Source of the DNA: Chitinophaga solisilvae
Lineage (GTDB): Bacteria > Bacteroidota > Bacteroidia > Chitinophagales > Chitinophagaceae
NCBI RefSeq assembly: GCF_009928525.1
Contig: NZ_JAABOK010000007.1
Span: 62,001 to 126,000 of the forward strand
DNA length: 64,000 nucleotides
Direction: 5' to 3'
Part shown: positions 44,608 through 54,200 of the stretch, piece after piece
Layout: every line of letters starts with the position of its first letter
How positions within the stretch are numbered: the stretch's first letter is position 1
Notes under the pieces: model-generated
Told to the model about the DNA's origin: nothing
Databases searched by the model: none
Seen by the model: only the letters and a program-made list of their open reading frames with translations
Program-made: the position numbers and the translations under genes

Positions 44608-44753
44608 AATTACGAATTGCGAATTACGAATTACGAATGTAGAAGCGAAGATGAAAGCGTAGATATAAGAAGGTTAGCTATAGAAAATCCTCTTATATCT
44701 ACGCTTTCATCTTCGCTTCTACATTCGTAATTCGCAATTCGTAATTCGCAATT
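44608..44753. repeat. Heptad-arm hairpin, copy 9 (63-nt arms, three heptad mismatches)
   Basis: Left arm 44608-44670, right arm 44691-44753, loop 20 nt. The inner 35 bp pair perfectly; in the outer arm the order of AATTACG and AATTGCG heptads differs between sides, giving three mismatches. Starts 3 bp after the DUF5074 stop and ends 20 bp before cobU. Confidence 0.95.
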
Positions 44754-44773
44754 ACATTATATCTATCTTATTT

Positions 44774-45289
44774 ATGATAACACTTATTACCGGCGGCGTG
44801 CGGTCAGGCAAAAGCCGTTATGCACAGGAGCAGGCGCTGGCGCACAGTGCCCATCCGGTGTATGTGGCTACTGCCCGGATATGGGATGAGGATTTTGGCC
44901 ACCGGGTGCAGCGTCATAAAGAGGAACGCGGACCTGTGTGGGTGAATTACGAAGAAGAGATGTATGTGAGCCGGCTGCCACTGGATGGTCATACTGTGGT
45001 AATAGACTGTGTTACGTTATGGCTGACCAACTTTTTCATGAAGCATGATAATGACGTAGAAAAATCGCTGGCGGAGATGGAGGCCGAAATCCGTGCCCTG
45101 CATCAGAAAGCCGGTAATTTTTTAATTGTCAGCAATGAAATAGGGATGGGTATTCATGCAGATACGGTGATTGGCCGGAAGTTTGCGGATCTGCAGGGAT
45201 GGGCCAATCAGTACATTGCGCGTTTAGCCGATACCGTTATACTGATGGTTGCCGGCATACCCGTTATTATTAAAAACAAGGAACTATAA
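44774..45289 (+). CDS. cobU: Adenosylcobinamide kinase / guanylyltransferase
   Basis: 171 aa. CobU phosphorylates adenosylcobinamide and adds GMP to make AdoCbi-GDP, the activated corrinoid for nucleotide loop assembly. P-loop GGVRSGKSRYAQEQA at the N-terminus, then ATARIWDEDFGHRVQRHKEER, the region with the guanylylated His in the family, and VIDCVTLWLTNFF. Full-length. First gene of cobU-cobT-cobS-cobC, 11 bp from cobT. Confidence 0.95.
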   Translation: MITLITGGVRSGKSRYAQEQALAHSAHPVYVATARIWDEDFGHRVQRHKEERGPVWVNYEEEMYVSRLPLDGHTVVIDCVTLWLTNFFMKHDNDVEKSLAEMEAEIRALHQKAGNFLIVSNEIGMGIHADTVIGRKFADLQGWANQYIARLADTVILMVAGIPVIIKNKEL

Positions 45290-45300
45290 ATCAGGAGAGC

Positions 45301-46347
45301 ATGATGCAGGAAATGAAAATTACGCCGCTGTCGCAGGAACTCAGAGATGCTTTACAGGACAAGATTAACCAGAAGACCAAACCTCCCGGATCGCTGGGCA
45401 GACTGGAGCAGATAGCTTTACAGGCCGGGCTGATTCAGGAAACACTCCGTCCGGTCGTGAATAAGCCTGCCATCATTGTTTTTGCAGGTGATCACGGCAT
45501 TGCGGCCGAAGGGCTGGTCAATCCTTTTCCACAGGCTGTTACCGCACAGATGGTGTATAATTTTCTGCAGGGTGGCGCAGCCATAAATGTTTTCTGCCGG
45601 CAGCACCAGCTGCAGCTGACCGTAGTAGACGCCGGGGTAAATCACGAATTTCCGGCGCACCCTTTATTGAAAGACCGTAAGATAGCCTGCGGTACGCAGA
45701 ACTATCTGCATGCCCCTGCCATGTCGCTGGACCAGTGCAGGCTGGCCATGGAAGCCGGAGCTGCAGAGGTGAAGGCGTTGCATGATAATGGCTGTAATAC
45801 CATAGGCTTCGGAGAGATGGGTATTGGCAATACCTCTTCTGCTGCGCTGCTGATGAGCTATTTTACCCGGATACCTGTTGCGGAATGCACCGGTACTGGT
45901 ACCGGCAGCAATATGCAGCAGCTGATGCAAAAGAAGGCCGTGCTGCAGCAGGTAATGGCGCATCATGTTATGCCACATTCCCCGGAGCAGGCACTGGCCA
46001 CTTTCGGCGGGTTTGAAATTGCCATGACCTGTGGCGCTATCCTGCAGGCCGCCGCACTGAAGATGCTGGTGGTGATAGACGGATTTATTGTTACTTCCGC
46101 ACTGCTGGCTGCTGAAGCCATGCAACCACATGTAAAGGACTACTGTGTGTTTGCTCACTGCTCTGAAGAAAAAGGGCATAAAGCCATGCTGCAACACCTG
46201 GGCGTACAGCCCCTGCTGCAGCTGGATATGCGCCTCGGCGAAGGCACAGGCGCCGCCATGGCAATTCCTGTTATACAAAGCGCCGTGCTGTTCCTCGAAC
46301 ACATGGCCAGCTTCAACAGTGCACAAGTCTCAAACCGTACCATATGA
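45301..46347 (+). CDS. cobT: Nicotinate-nucleotide-dimethylbenzimidazole phosphoribosyltransferase
   Basis: 348 aa enzyme that makes alpha-ribazole phosphate from a lower-ligand base and nicotinate mononucleotide. Motifs: KTKPPGSLGRLEQIALQAG (about residue 22), FAGDHGIAAEGLVNPFPQAV (about 62), GFGEMGIGNTSSAALL (about 165) and the catalytic Glu region in RLGEGTGAAMAI (about 307). Two ATGs at 45301 and 45304. Overlaps cobS by 4 bp (ATGA), so translation is likely coupled. Confidence 0.96.
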   Translation: MMQEMKITPLSQELRDALQDKINQKTKPPGSLGRLEQIALQAGLIQETLRPVVNKPAIIVFAGDHGIAAEGLVNPFPQAVTAQMVYNFLQGGAAINVFCRQHQLQLTVVDAGVNHEFPAHPLLKDRKIACGTQNYLHAPAMSLDQCRLAMEAGAAEVKALHDNGCNTIGFGEMGIGNTSSAALLMSYFTRIPVAECTGTGTGSNMQQLMQKKAVLQQVMAHHVMPHSPEQALATFGGFEIAMTCGAILQAAALKMLVVIDGFIVTSALLAAEAMQPHVKDYCVFAHCSEEKGHKAMLQHLGVQPLLQLDMRLGEGTGAAMAIPVIQSAVLFLEHMASFNSAQVSNRTI

Positions 46348-47120
46348 AGAAACAGTGGCAGCTGCTGCTAACCGCTATCATGTTCTATACGCGTTTGCCC
46401 GTTCCCGTTAGTACGCCGTATAACGCGGAAATGCTCAATAAATCTACCCGCTACCTCCCCCTCGTAGGCTGGATTACAGGCGCCTTCATGATAGGCGTAC
46501 TCTATGTTTTCGGGGATATTGCCCCGCGTATGGTAGCCATACTGTTATCAATCATCATGAGTGTATGGGTTACCGGCGCTTTTCATGAAGACGGGTTCGC
46601 GGATATGTGCGATGGATTCGGCGGCGGCTGGACCAAAGAGCGTATCCTGGAGATTATGAAGGACAGCCGCATCGGCACTTACGGCATGATGGGACTGCTA
46701 TTGCTCATGGCGCTGAAATATATCTGCCTGCTGCCGCTGACCATTCCCATGGTGATGCTGGCGGTGATCATTGCACAGCCGCTGAGCAGGTTTGTAGCAG
46801 TCAGTATCATCTATACCCATCGTTATGTGCGGGAAAATGAAGATAGTAAGGCCAAACCGGTATCCCAGGGCATATGTACCCGGGATTTCGTGCTGGCAGG
46901 CATTTTTGGGTTAGTACCCCTCTTGCTGGCGATCCTCTGGCTGCAGAATTACACACTGCTCCTGATCCTGCCGGCCCTGTTTCTTGCCAGGTGGTATATG
47001 GCCCGGCTGATGCGCAAGTGGATCGGCGGTTATACCGGCGATTGCCTGGGAGCCGTTCAGCAGGTTGCGGAAACAGTCATATATTTGTGCTTTTGCATAC
47101 TCGCATGGAAATCTACCTGA
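46344..47120 (+). CDS. cobS: Adenosylcobinamide-GDP ribazoletransferase (cobalamin synthase)
   Basis: 258 aa polytopic membrane protein that joins AdoCbi-GDP with alpha-ribazole (phosphate). The conserved acidic loop GAFHEDGFADMCDGFGGGWT (about residues 73-92) binds Mg2+; helices and the ILEIMKDSRIGTYGMMGLLL motif follow. Overlaps cobT by 4 bp and cobC by 16 bp. Confidence 0.95.
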   Translation: MKKQWQLLLTAIMFYTRLPVPVSTPYNAEMLNKSTRYLPLVGWITGAFMIGVLYVFGDIAPRMVAILLSIIMSVWVTGAFHEDGFADMCDGFGGGWTKERILEIMKDSRIGTYGMMGLLLLMALKYICLLPLTIPMVMLAVIIAQPLSRFVAVSIIYTHRYVRENEDSKAKPVSQGICTRDFVLAGIFGLVPLLLAILWLQNYTLLLILPALFLARWYMARLMRKWIGGYTGDCLGAVQQVAETVIYLCFCILAWKST

Positions 47121-47662
47121 TCCGGCATACCGCGCCGGCCATTGAAAGCGGCATCTGTTACGGTAACAGCGATATTGATGTAGCTGATACTTTCGAAGAA
47201 GAAGTAGCCGCCATCCGTACCAAACTGCCACAAGGCAACTTTGACGTATATAGCAGCCCTCTGCAACGTTGCAGCAAACTGGCTACCGCCCTCTTCGGAG
47301 AAGCGGTGACCACAGATGCACGCCTCAAGGAAATGGACTTCGGCAACTGGGAAATGCAGCCCTGGGAAGCGATTGACAGGAAAGAGCTGGACGACTGGGC
47401 CAACGATTTTGTGCTGGCAAAAGTTCCCGGCGGAGAAAGCTATGAACAGCTATATACCCGCAGTATGGAACTGATAACTGAGCTAATGGAAAAAGATAAA
47501 GACGCTGTGCTGGTTACCCATGGCGGCGTGATCCGGTCTATCCTGGCGCATGCCACCAATACCGCGCTGGCAGACTCTTTTGACCTGAAAATACAGTATG
47601 GCCGGATTTCACATCTGCATGTGGAAAACGAAGATATAAAAGTTATTTTTTATAATTCGTAA
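47105..47662 (+). CDS. cobC: Alpha-ribazole phosphatase (histidine phosphatase family)
   Basis: 185 aa from ATG 47105, which starts MEIYLIRHTAPAIESGICYG with the catalytic His in RHT; a much longer upstream frame is a read-through inside cobS and is ignored. The second catalytic His is in VLVTHGGVIRSI (about residue 139), and YSSPLQRCSKLA is the usual histidine phosphatase block. Removes the phosphate from alpha-ribazole phosphate or adenosylcobalamin phosphate. Last gene of the cob operon. Confidence 0.92.
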   Translation: MEIYLIRHTAPAIESGICYGNSDIDVADTFEEEVAAIRTKLPQGNFDVYSSPLQRCSKLATALFGEAVTTDARLKEMDFGNWEMQPWEAIDRKELDDWANDFVLAKVPGGESYEQLYTRSMELITELMEKDKDAVLVTHGGVIRSILAHATNTALADSFDLKIQYGRISHLHVENEDIKVIFYNS

Positions 47663-47783
47663 TGTAATGGTTATCCACACATTATGTTAAAATATTCAAA
47701 TATCTTCCGAAAAAACAAAAAAACTGTTATTTCGTGTTAACTTTATGTTTGGAATCTCTGTAACATCATAAAAATCCGTTATA

Positions 47784-47996
47784 ATGACAACATCATTTTT
47801 GAATATTCCGTTTTTGTTTCTGCAGGAAATAGGTATCAAGGAATTGCTGCTGATTGCTTTAGTAGTTTTACTCTTATTCGGCGGTAAAAAGATACCAGAG
47901 TTAATGCGTGGTTTGGGTAGCGGCATACGCGAATTCAAAGATGCGAAAGACGAGCCTAAAAAAGATAAAGGCGCTTCTGAAGCACCAAAAGCATAA
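47784..47996 (+). CDS. tatA: Twin-arginine translocase subunit TatA/E
   Basis: 70 aa. One membrane helix (IGIKELLLIALVVLLLFGGKK, split here at its end) followed by the amphipathic helix IPELMRGLGSGIREFKDAKD and a short charged tail (EPKKDKGASEAPKA). This is the size and order of TatA. TatC is not in the window, so the gene is separated from other tat genes. Signal: pore-forming subunit for export of folded proteins. Confidence 0.92.
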   Translation: MTTSFLNIPFLFLQEIGIKELLLIALVVLLLFGGKKIPELMRGLGSGIREFKDAKDEPKKDKGASEAPKA

Positions 47997-48020
47997 TTGC
48001 GCAAGTAAGTACAGAGCAAG

Positions 48021-48087
48021 AATAAAAAAGCGAAGATGTAAGCAGATAATAGCAATTATTATCGTCTGCATCTTCGCTTTATTTTTT
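48021..48087. terminator. Bidirectional terminator with heptad-repeat core
   Basis: AAAGCGAAGATG ... CATCTTCGCTTT stem with an A-run on the left and T-run on the right, between tatA and the convergent DUF5690 gene. The stem carries the GCGAAGAT core and AAGCAGATAA interior that also occur in the heptad-arm hairpins (for example copy 7), but the heptad arms are absent. Confidence 0.8.
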
Positions 48088-48099
48088 GGGTGAGCCTTG

Positions 48100-49401
48100 T
48101 TAGCAGTTGATCATCTGTACAGCAGTTTCACTGATATACTTTTTTTTGAAATACCAGGTGGATATTATCATCATCACGATACCGGTAACGGATACACCTA
48201 GTACGGCATCCATAAAGAACTGGCTCCAGGACAGCGATATATTGCTGCAATTCTTTACCAGCATCACTCCTACACTACCCAGGTACCCGAAAGAATCTGC
48301 CACATACATGATGAAGCCTACGTTGCCCGCATATTTAAATACTGCAATCAGCCGTTCAAAGAAGATACAGTTAAAGGGAATATAGCCCATATACAATCCC
48401 AGTCCCGTCAGCATCATCCACCATACCGGATCCAGGCGGTGCTGCCGGAACAGCAGCGTACTGATCAACGCGATGAGAAACCCGGTAATTACAATCAGGT
48501 GATTGAGCATAAATGCCTGGTAGTTGTTTCGGATAAACACCAGCAACCCCATGATCACGATAATAGCTATCGATACAGGAATTTCCGTTTGCGTAAAGAT
48601 GCCTGCCTGTGCGCCATAGCCCAGGTCCTTCCAGATATCGGCCGCGAAATTGTCGCGTATATCCCGTAAAACAGTCAGCATTACATAACTGCCAATGAGC
48701 AGCATCAGTCCCGGCAGAAACAGCTGCAGAAAGCGCTTGCGCTCTGCCTTGTTCATCGGTACACGTTTGGTGCGCATACGTTCATCATCTGCCGTAGGCG
48801 GCGGAATCTGCTCCAGCAGCAGGATAAACACCACAATCGGGACAATGAACAACAGCCCTGTCACAAAAGGCATCCACGTTTCCGTAACACCCCAGTCTAC
48901 TACGGTCATCTTACCGGCAGATTTTACAAACCCGGAAGAAAAGATAAAGCTGATAGACAGCACCGCGCCCATAAACTCCGTGCTGCGACGCCCTTCCAGG
49001 TAACTGAAAACCAGCCCCCAGATCATGCCCAGCGGAAAACCGTTGATAAGCAGGCAGACAATATTATACGGCGCCGGCAGCAACGCAAACAGTAACAGCG
49101 CAGCCCAGGAAATAAGTATCAGTGTAATAATGCTCTGTGCCCTCTTGTTACCTTTCATTTCAGCAATGAAACGGATACCATAAAACTTACTGCAGGCATA
49201 GCCGATTGTCTGTGCTATCACCAGCCATATTTTATAATCAACACCCAGAAAGGTCATACCTTCAAAAATACCCGCCGTAAAAGGCTTGCGGAAAGCATAC
49301 ATGCACGAATAGGTCCCAAAAGCAACCAGCGCTGCATACAGCGAAAATGTAAGGTGATGCGCCTTCTCCAGCCGCTGCTTTATCCACGGAATAGTTAACA
49401 T
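48100..49401 (-). CDS. DUF5690 family MFS-like membrane protein
   Basis: 433 aa with about 12 membrane helices and a central cytosolic loop (PPPTADDERMRTKRVPMNKA, about residue 200). The N-terminus (FGTYSCMYAFRKPFTAGIFE) has a Tyr-x-x-Arg-Lys pattern like that of organophosphate:phosphate antiporters, so it belongs to the wider MFS. The DUF5690 family is found in Bacteroidota without a described function. Single gene between tatA and SusD. Confidence 0.8.
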   Translation of the reverse strand: MLTIPWIKQRLEKAHHLTFSLYAALVAFGTYSCMYAFRKPFTAGIFEGMTFLGVDYKIWLVIAQTIGYACSKFYGIRFIAEMKGNKRAQSIITLILISWAALLLFALLPAPYNIVCLLINGFPLGMIWGLVFSYLEGRRSTEFMGAVLSISFIFSSGFVKSAGKMTVVDWGVTETWMPFVTGLLFIVPIVVFILLLEQIPPPTADDERMRTKRVPMNKAERKRFLQLFLPGLMLLIGSYVMLTVLRDIRDNFAADIWKDLGYGAQAGIFTQTEIPVSIAIIVIMGLLVFIRNNYQAFMLNHLIVITGFLIALISTLLFRQHRLDPVWWMMLTGLGLYMGYIPFNCIFFERLIAVFKYAGNVGFIMYVADSFGYLGSVGVMLVKNCSNISLSWSQFFMDAVLGVSVTGIVMMIISTWYFKKKYISETAVQMINC

Positions 49402-49490
49402 TATAACGAAACGGTTTGGGCCAAAGGTGAAGATTCAATGTAAACACATTGTTAACAAATACTGAACTAATTGTTAAGTTTAGCTAAAAC

Positions 49491-49625
49491 AATTACGAAT
49501 TACAAATTGCGAATTACGAATGAGGAGCGAAGACCTGAGCGGATGAAGAATTTACTTCTCCGCTCAGGTCTTCGCTCCTCATTCGTAATTCGCAATTTGT
49601 AATTCGTAATTTGTAATTCGTAATT
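49491..49625. repeat. Heptad-arm hairpin, copy 10 (unequal arms)
   Basis: Left arm 49491-49543 (four heptads) pairs perfectly with 49559-49611; two extra heptads (TGTAATT, CGTAATT) continue the right arm to 49625. The SusD stop codon lies in the last right-arm heptad. Inner arm AGGAGCGAAGACCTGAGC. Confidence 0.96.
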
Positions 49626-51210
49626 ACTTCACTAACCACATATCCCCGTTAATATCATCCGTTGTACCTCCGAACTGGCTTTTCAGCGAGGCTGTCCAGT
49701 TAACTGTGTTGGAGGCTCTTTCGCTGTCAGGGTATTTGAAGCGTTTGGGGATGATGCCGCTGTTACCGGTACCTGCACCTACTGCGAAGGCAGGCACGCC
49801 GGTTCTGCGCCAGTTGATATAGGCCTGCCAGCCGGAGTTTTCGAAGAAGGCAAGATATTTCTGTGTGAGGATCTGTTTCAGTCCTGCTGCATCATTGCCT
49901 TTATACTTTATGGTTGGCTGCTGGTAGTAACCTGTTTCAAAGCTGAAAGATATTTCATAACGTACACCCTTATACGTTTTTGTCACGATACCGGGAGCAG
50001 CTACAGGGATACCGTAGAATGACATCGATGCGCTGATACCTTTCTTATACCAGGATTCTGCATCGCCGGTGATCCAGCCGCGGTTGATAGCTTCTGCCAT
50101 ATTGAAGCACAGCTCAGGGTACCCGAGGATAACGCCCGGCTCTGCAGCATAGCTGCTGTAATAGCGGCTGCGGCTGCGTACAGAATACTCGGCGGTGTCC
50201 ACATTCGCCATTCTGGAAGACATATCTTCCTGGCTTTCTCCCGGAGAAGCACCTACGTAGGCCGTAATATCAGAAGGCAGTTTAGCCAGCTTGTTAATCT
50301 GTTTGGTGGCTGGTTCTGCGGTAATATAGGCACGCGGATCATTCAGACTTACCAGCGTATTCAGGTAGGTGGCTGACATGTTATACCGGGTGGCATCAAA
50401 TCCGAGGTTATCCGGATTGGAAGGATACTTGTTAATGTTATTGTAGATGAACTGCAGGTTCTGGTCCATACCGGAAATCAGCGGATACTTAGCCGGGTTG
50501 CCGGTGATGTCTTTGAACTGCTGCACCACTTTCAGCTCTGCATCATCGGTTTTAGCGCTGAGGGTAACCAGTACGCGTAAACGAAAACTGTTAACCGCAC
50601 GTTGCCATTGCGTCAGATCGTTGCCATAGTAGAAGTCGCCTTTCAGCACCTGTCCTTCTCCGGTATTTCCCTTATCCGGGTTGGCTATCTGTTGCGCCAG
50701 CTGGGTATTGGCGTCTTCGAGCCACTGCAGGATCTGTATAAAGACCTGCTTCTGAGAGTCGTATACAGGCGCAAGATTGTTTTCTCCTTTGGCAGCTTCT
50801 TTCATAGGCAGATCTCCGACCAGGCAGGTCATACGGTAGTAGAAGAATGCGCGGAAGAACTTACCCAGCGCAGTATAGGGATTCACATCCTTACCACCAA
50901 GCCGTGAGGCTTCCTTCTCCATCTGCTGGATATTGGTCAGGGAAAAATAGGTAGAGAAATCGGCGCCGCCCCAGTCATACCGCTGATCGCCGTAATAGTT
51001 ATAGTTACAGCAGTCGAACTGATTCCAGCGCATAACAATACTCCAGGGCTGATCCTTGTTGATATCGCCCAGCACACCACCCAGTACCAGGCTCGGGGGA
51101 ACCTGGGCAGGTTTGTTGGTATTAACGTAATATTCGTCGAATTTTTTATTGCAGCTGCTCAGAGCAAGACCGGCTAAGGCAGCCAGGGCCAGTATTTTAA
51201 ATGATTTCAT
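49624..51210 (-). CDS. SusD/RagB-like nutrient-binding lipoprotein
   Basis: 528 aa from ATG 51210 (MKSFKILALAALAGLALSSCNKKF; lipoprotein Cys at 21). Helical SusD-like fold with the early FRAFFYYRMTCLVGDLPM block (about residue 120) that is typical of the SusD_like_2 branch. It caps the partner SusC channel and hands over ligand. No glycoside hydrolase or peptidase gene is adjacent, so the ligand class cannot be predicted. Confidence 0.92.
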   Translation of the reverse strand: MKSFKILALAALAGLALSSCNKKFDEYYVNTNKPAQVPPSLVLGGVLGDINKDQPWSIVMRWNQFDCCNYNYYGDQRYDWGGADFSTYFSLTNIQQMEKEASRLGGKDVNPYTALGKFFRAFFYYRMTCLVGDLPMKEAAKGENNLAPVYDSQKQVFIQILQWLEDANTQLAQQIANPDKGNTGEGQVLKGDFYYGNDLTQWQRAVNSFRLRVLVTLSAKTDDAELKVVQQFKDITGNPAKYPLISGMDQNLQFIYNNINKYPSNPDNLGFDATRYNMSATYLNTLVSLNDPRAYITAEPATKQINKLAKLPSDITAYVGASPGESQEDMSSRMANVDTAEYSVRSRSRYYSSYAAEPGVILGYPELCFNMAEAINRGWITGDAESWYKKGISASMSFYGIPVAAPGIVTKTYKGVRYEISFSFETGYYQQPTIKYKGNDAAGLKQILTQKYLAFFENSGWQAYINWRRTGVPAFAVGAGTGNSGIIPKRFKYPDSERASNTVNWTASLKSQFGGTTDDINGDMWLVK

Positions 51211-51235
51211 ACAATGCATTTTTGTTGGATCAGGA

Positions 51236-54200
51236 TCAGAAAGTAAGATTTACGTTAAAGCCATATCTTTTGGTAGTAGGCGTTTGCAGGGTTGAAGAGC
51301 CCTGATCTGCGCCGGGGTACTGATCCAGGTCCACATCTTTATTTTTAGCAAAATAGAGCAGGTTTCTTCCTACAAAAGAGATATTGGCAGATCTGATAAA
51401 AGTGCCTTTCAGTATGTTTTCCGGCAGAGAGTAGCCGATAGTTACCTCACGCAGTTTGGCAAAAGTTTTACTGATCAGGTTAGCTTCGTTGGTTTTGTAG
51501 TATACGCTGATATAGTCCTGCAGGAAGGTTTTGGTAGTGTTGGGGCCGTACTGCAGTTTATCGTAGTTGGTTACATTACCGTTGTTATCGTATTGGATGG
51601 GTACGCCGTTGCTTACTACAACGCCTTCGCCCTGCCATGATTTCACCCCTTTGTAATCCTGGTAGCGGGCCTCGCCCATGGCGCCCTGCGTAGTGAGGAT
51701 ATTACGGCCGCCGCGATAGGTCTGCTGCTGGATGTAATCGATCATACTGCCGCCTACGCGTCCGTCGAACTGGAAGCTGAGGTTAAAGCCCTTGTAGCTG
51801 AAATTGTTATTGATTCCCCAAACCCAGTCAGGACTTGCATTTCCCAGGAATTGCTGTGTAGGATTTACGATAGGGCGGCCATCAGGTCCGTTGATGATTT
51901 GTCCGTCCGGTGTTCTCACGAATTTGGTACCGTAGATTTTATCTACGCGGTCACCCACGCCCACAAAGGCATCCAGCTTATCGCTGCCGTCACGGATGTA
52001 GGTATACTTCTCCGTAAAGGTCGACCAGTTGGCGGTTACCGTCCAGGTCAGCCCTTTAGGGTTTCTGATGGGTGTACCATTTACTGCAACTTCATAACCG
52101 ATTTTACGGGTATTTACTGCATTCATTCTCAGCGCGGAATCGCCGGTGCTGGCGGGCAGCAGCAGGCTGTAAATACGCGGGCCGTTCAGATTGGTGAACC
52201 AGGTAGCGTCAACGCCTATACGATTTTTCAGGAAACGGATGTCGATACCGGCTTCTGTTACCTTACTGGTAAATGGCTTCAGATTGGGGTTTGCAATGAC
52301 GCGGGTATAGTAAGCAGCAGCCTGGTTCTGGTATACCTTAAACACGTCGTAGGTAAGGGTGTTGAAGTTGGGACCGTCATAGGAAGACTTATACTCCGTA
52401 CCATATCCGAGGGGATAGTTGGCCTCCGGGGTAGCGCCGATAGTGGGTTGTGTCAGCCCGCCCTTTACGTTGGCATAGGAGCCTCTGAGCTTCAGGAAGG
52501 AAATTACTTCCGGCAGGTGTACATAATCGGAAACCACGGTGCTGATGGAAGCCGAAGGGTAGTCGTAGGAACGGTGACCTTCCGGAAGGCTGGAAGCCTT
52601 ATCCACGCGGTCCGTCAGTGAGATGGTCGCATATTTGCCCAGGTCAATATCCACATAACCGTAAGCGCTCAGCACCAGCATGGAAGCGCGGTAGTTGGTA
52701 GCGTACAGCGGATCGCGGGTATTGCCGAAGTTATAGGTGCCGGGGGCATTCAGGTAGTTGGTGGAAGTGAATCCGGAGTTGTATTTGAAGCTGCGGGCAT
52801 TACCTCCTACGGAAGCACGTACACCGATTTTGTGCGGGAACACGTTGGAATAGGATACCAGCACATCGGTATTGTTTTCATACAGCGAGCGTTTATCTTC
52901 CCGGTAGTCACCTTTACCTTCTTCGCGGCCGTAGGGGTGAGCGGAGAAAGGCATTTTTTCGTTACGCATCAGGTCATAGCTGGTAACCTGTGTACGGGCG
53001 AGTACTTCCACATGGTCGGACACTTTATAAGTCAGGCGTGCGTAGCCGTTGATATCTGTTTTATAGTGACCGCGCAGCCATTCCTTTGTCATGAACCAGG
53101 GGTTGTGGTAGCGCTGGTATTCCGCATAGATGGACTGGATACCTTCTTTACCGGGTTGCCAGTAATTGCGCATATCATCCACGTTCCAGTCGGCGCCTGC
53201 CCATATCAGCATATTATAGATAAGGCTGTTGGGGCCGTAGTTAACGTCCGGGAAGTTATCGGAGTACTGGCGGTTATAGTTCATGTATCCGTCGAGGCGC
53301 AGGCGCGGAGAGAAGTTATAGCCTGCGGAGATGTTGAAGTTGGTAATATTCAGCTGCGTATTGGGTACAATCCCTTTCTGATAGGAGTTGGAGATGGAGA
53401 AGCGCAGGTCTGCCTTATCGGAATGGGACGATACGGCCAGGTTGTTGGTACTCAGCATGCCTGTCTGCAGAAAGCGCTGCAGGTTATTTTTACCACGGGC
53501 AATCCAGGGGGTGCCGGTACGTTTGCCGGTAACGGGATCTACAGGGCTGTCGTACTGCGGGATCAGCTGTCCTTCAAACTTTGGGCCCCATACATCGTAG
53601 TCGGCATCATTTACGCCGGCGCCTTTACCATCCACGAAGGCGTATTTACCATGATCGCCGGGACCGTATTCATCCTGTACCCTGGGCACGGCGTTGAATC
53701 CTTTTTCGAACATCGTGCTGGAGTTGAATTCAATGGAGTAGCCGCGTTTGTCTTTAGATCCTTTTTTAGTGGTGATCATGATAGCGCCGTTGAGGCCGCG
53801 GGAGCCGTACAGGGCGGAGGCGGTAGCGCCTTTAAGAACGGTGTAGCTCTCGATATCGTCCGGGGAGATGTTCCAGGTATCGGAGTTAATAGGTACGCCG
53901 TCGACCACATAGAGGTTGATGTTGTTACCGCGCAGCAGTACGAGCGGGGCAGCCAGCAGTTCAGCAGAAGCGCCTACGGTGAGGCCGGCTACTTTTCCGA
54001 CAAGGCCGTTTACCGGGTTAGGTTCGCGGGCTTTGATGAGGTCCGCGCCTTTCACTTCCTGTACGGCATATCCTACGCGTTTTACTTCTTTTCGTATACC
54101 CAGGGCCGTTACAACCACTTCGTCCAGTGCTTTTTTGTCGGGGTGCAGGGTAATGATGATGTTGGAGGCGTTGTTAACGGCGTGGGTAGTGGGGAGGAAT

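Noticed and set aside
46874..47104. Upstream extension of the alpha-ribazole phosphatase frame
   Set aside because: Lies inside cobS; the RHT motif requires the start at 47105.
6501..49625. CRISPR array as an explanation for the repeated hairpins
   Set aside because: Copies are kilobases apart, palindromic over their whole length and lack spacer-sized regular intervals; no cas genes.
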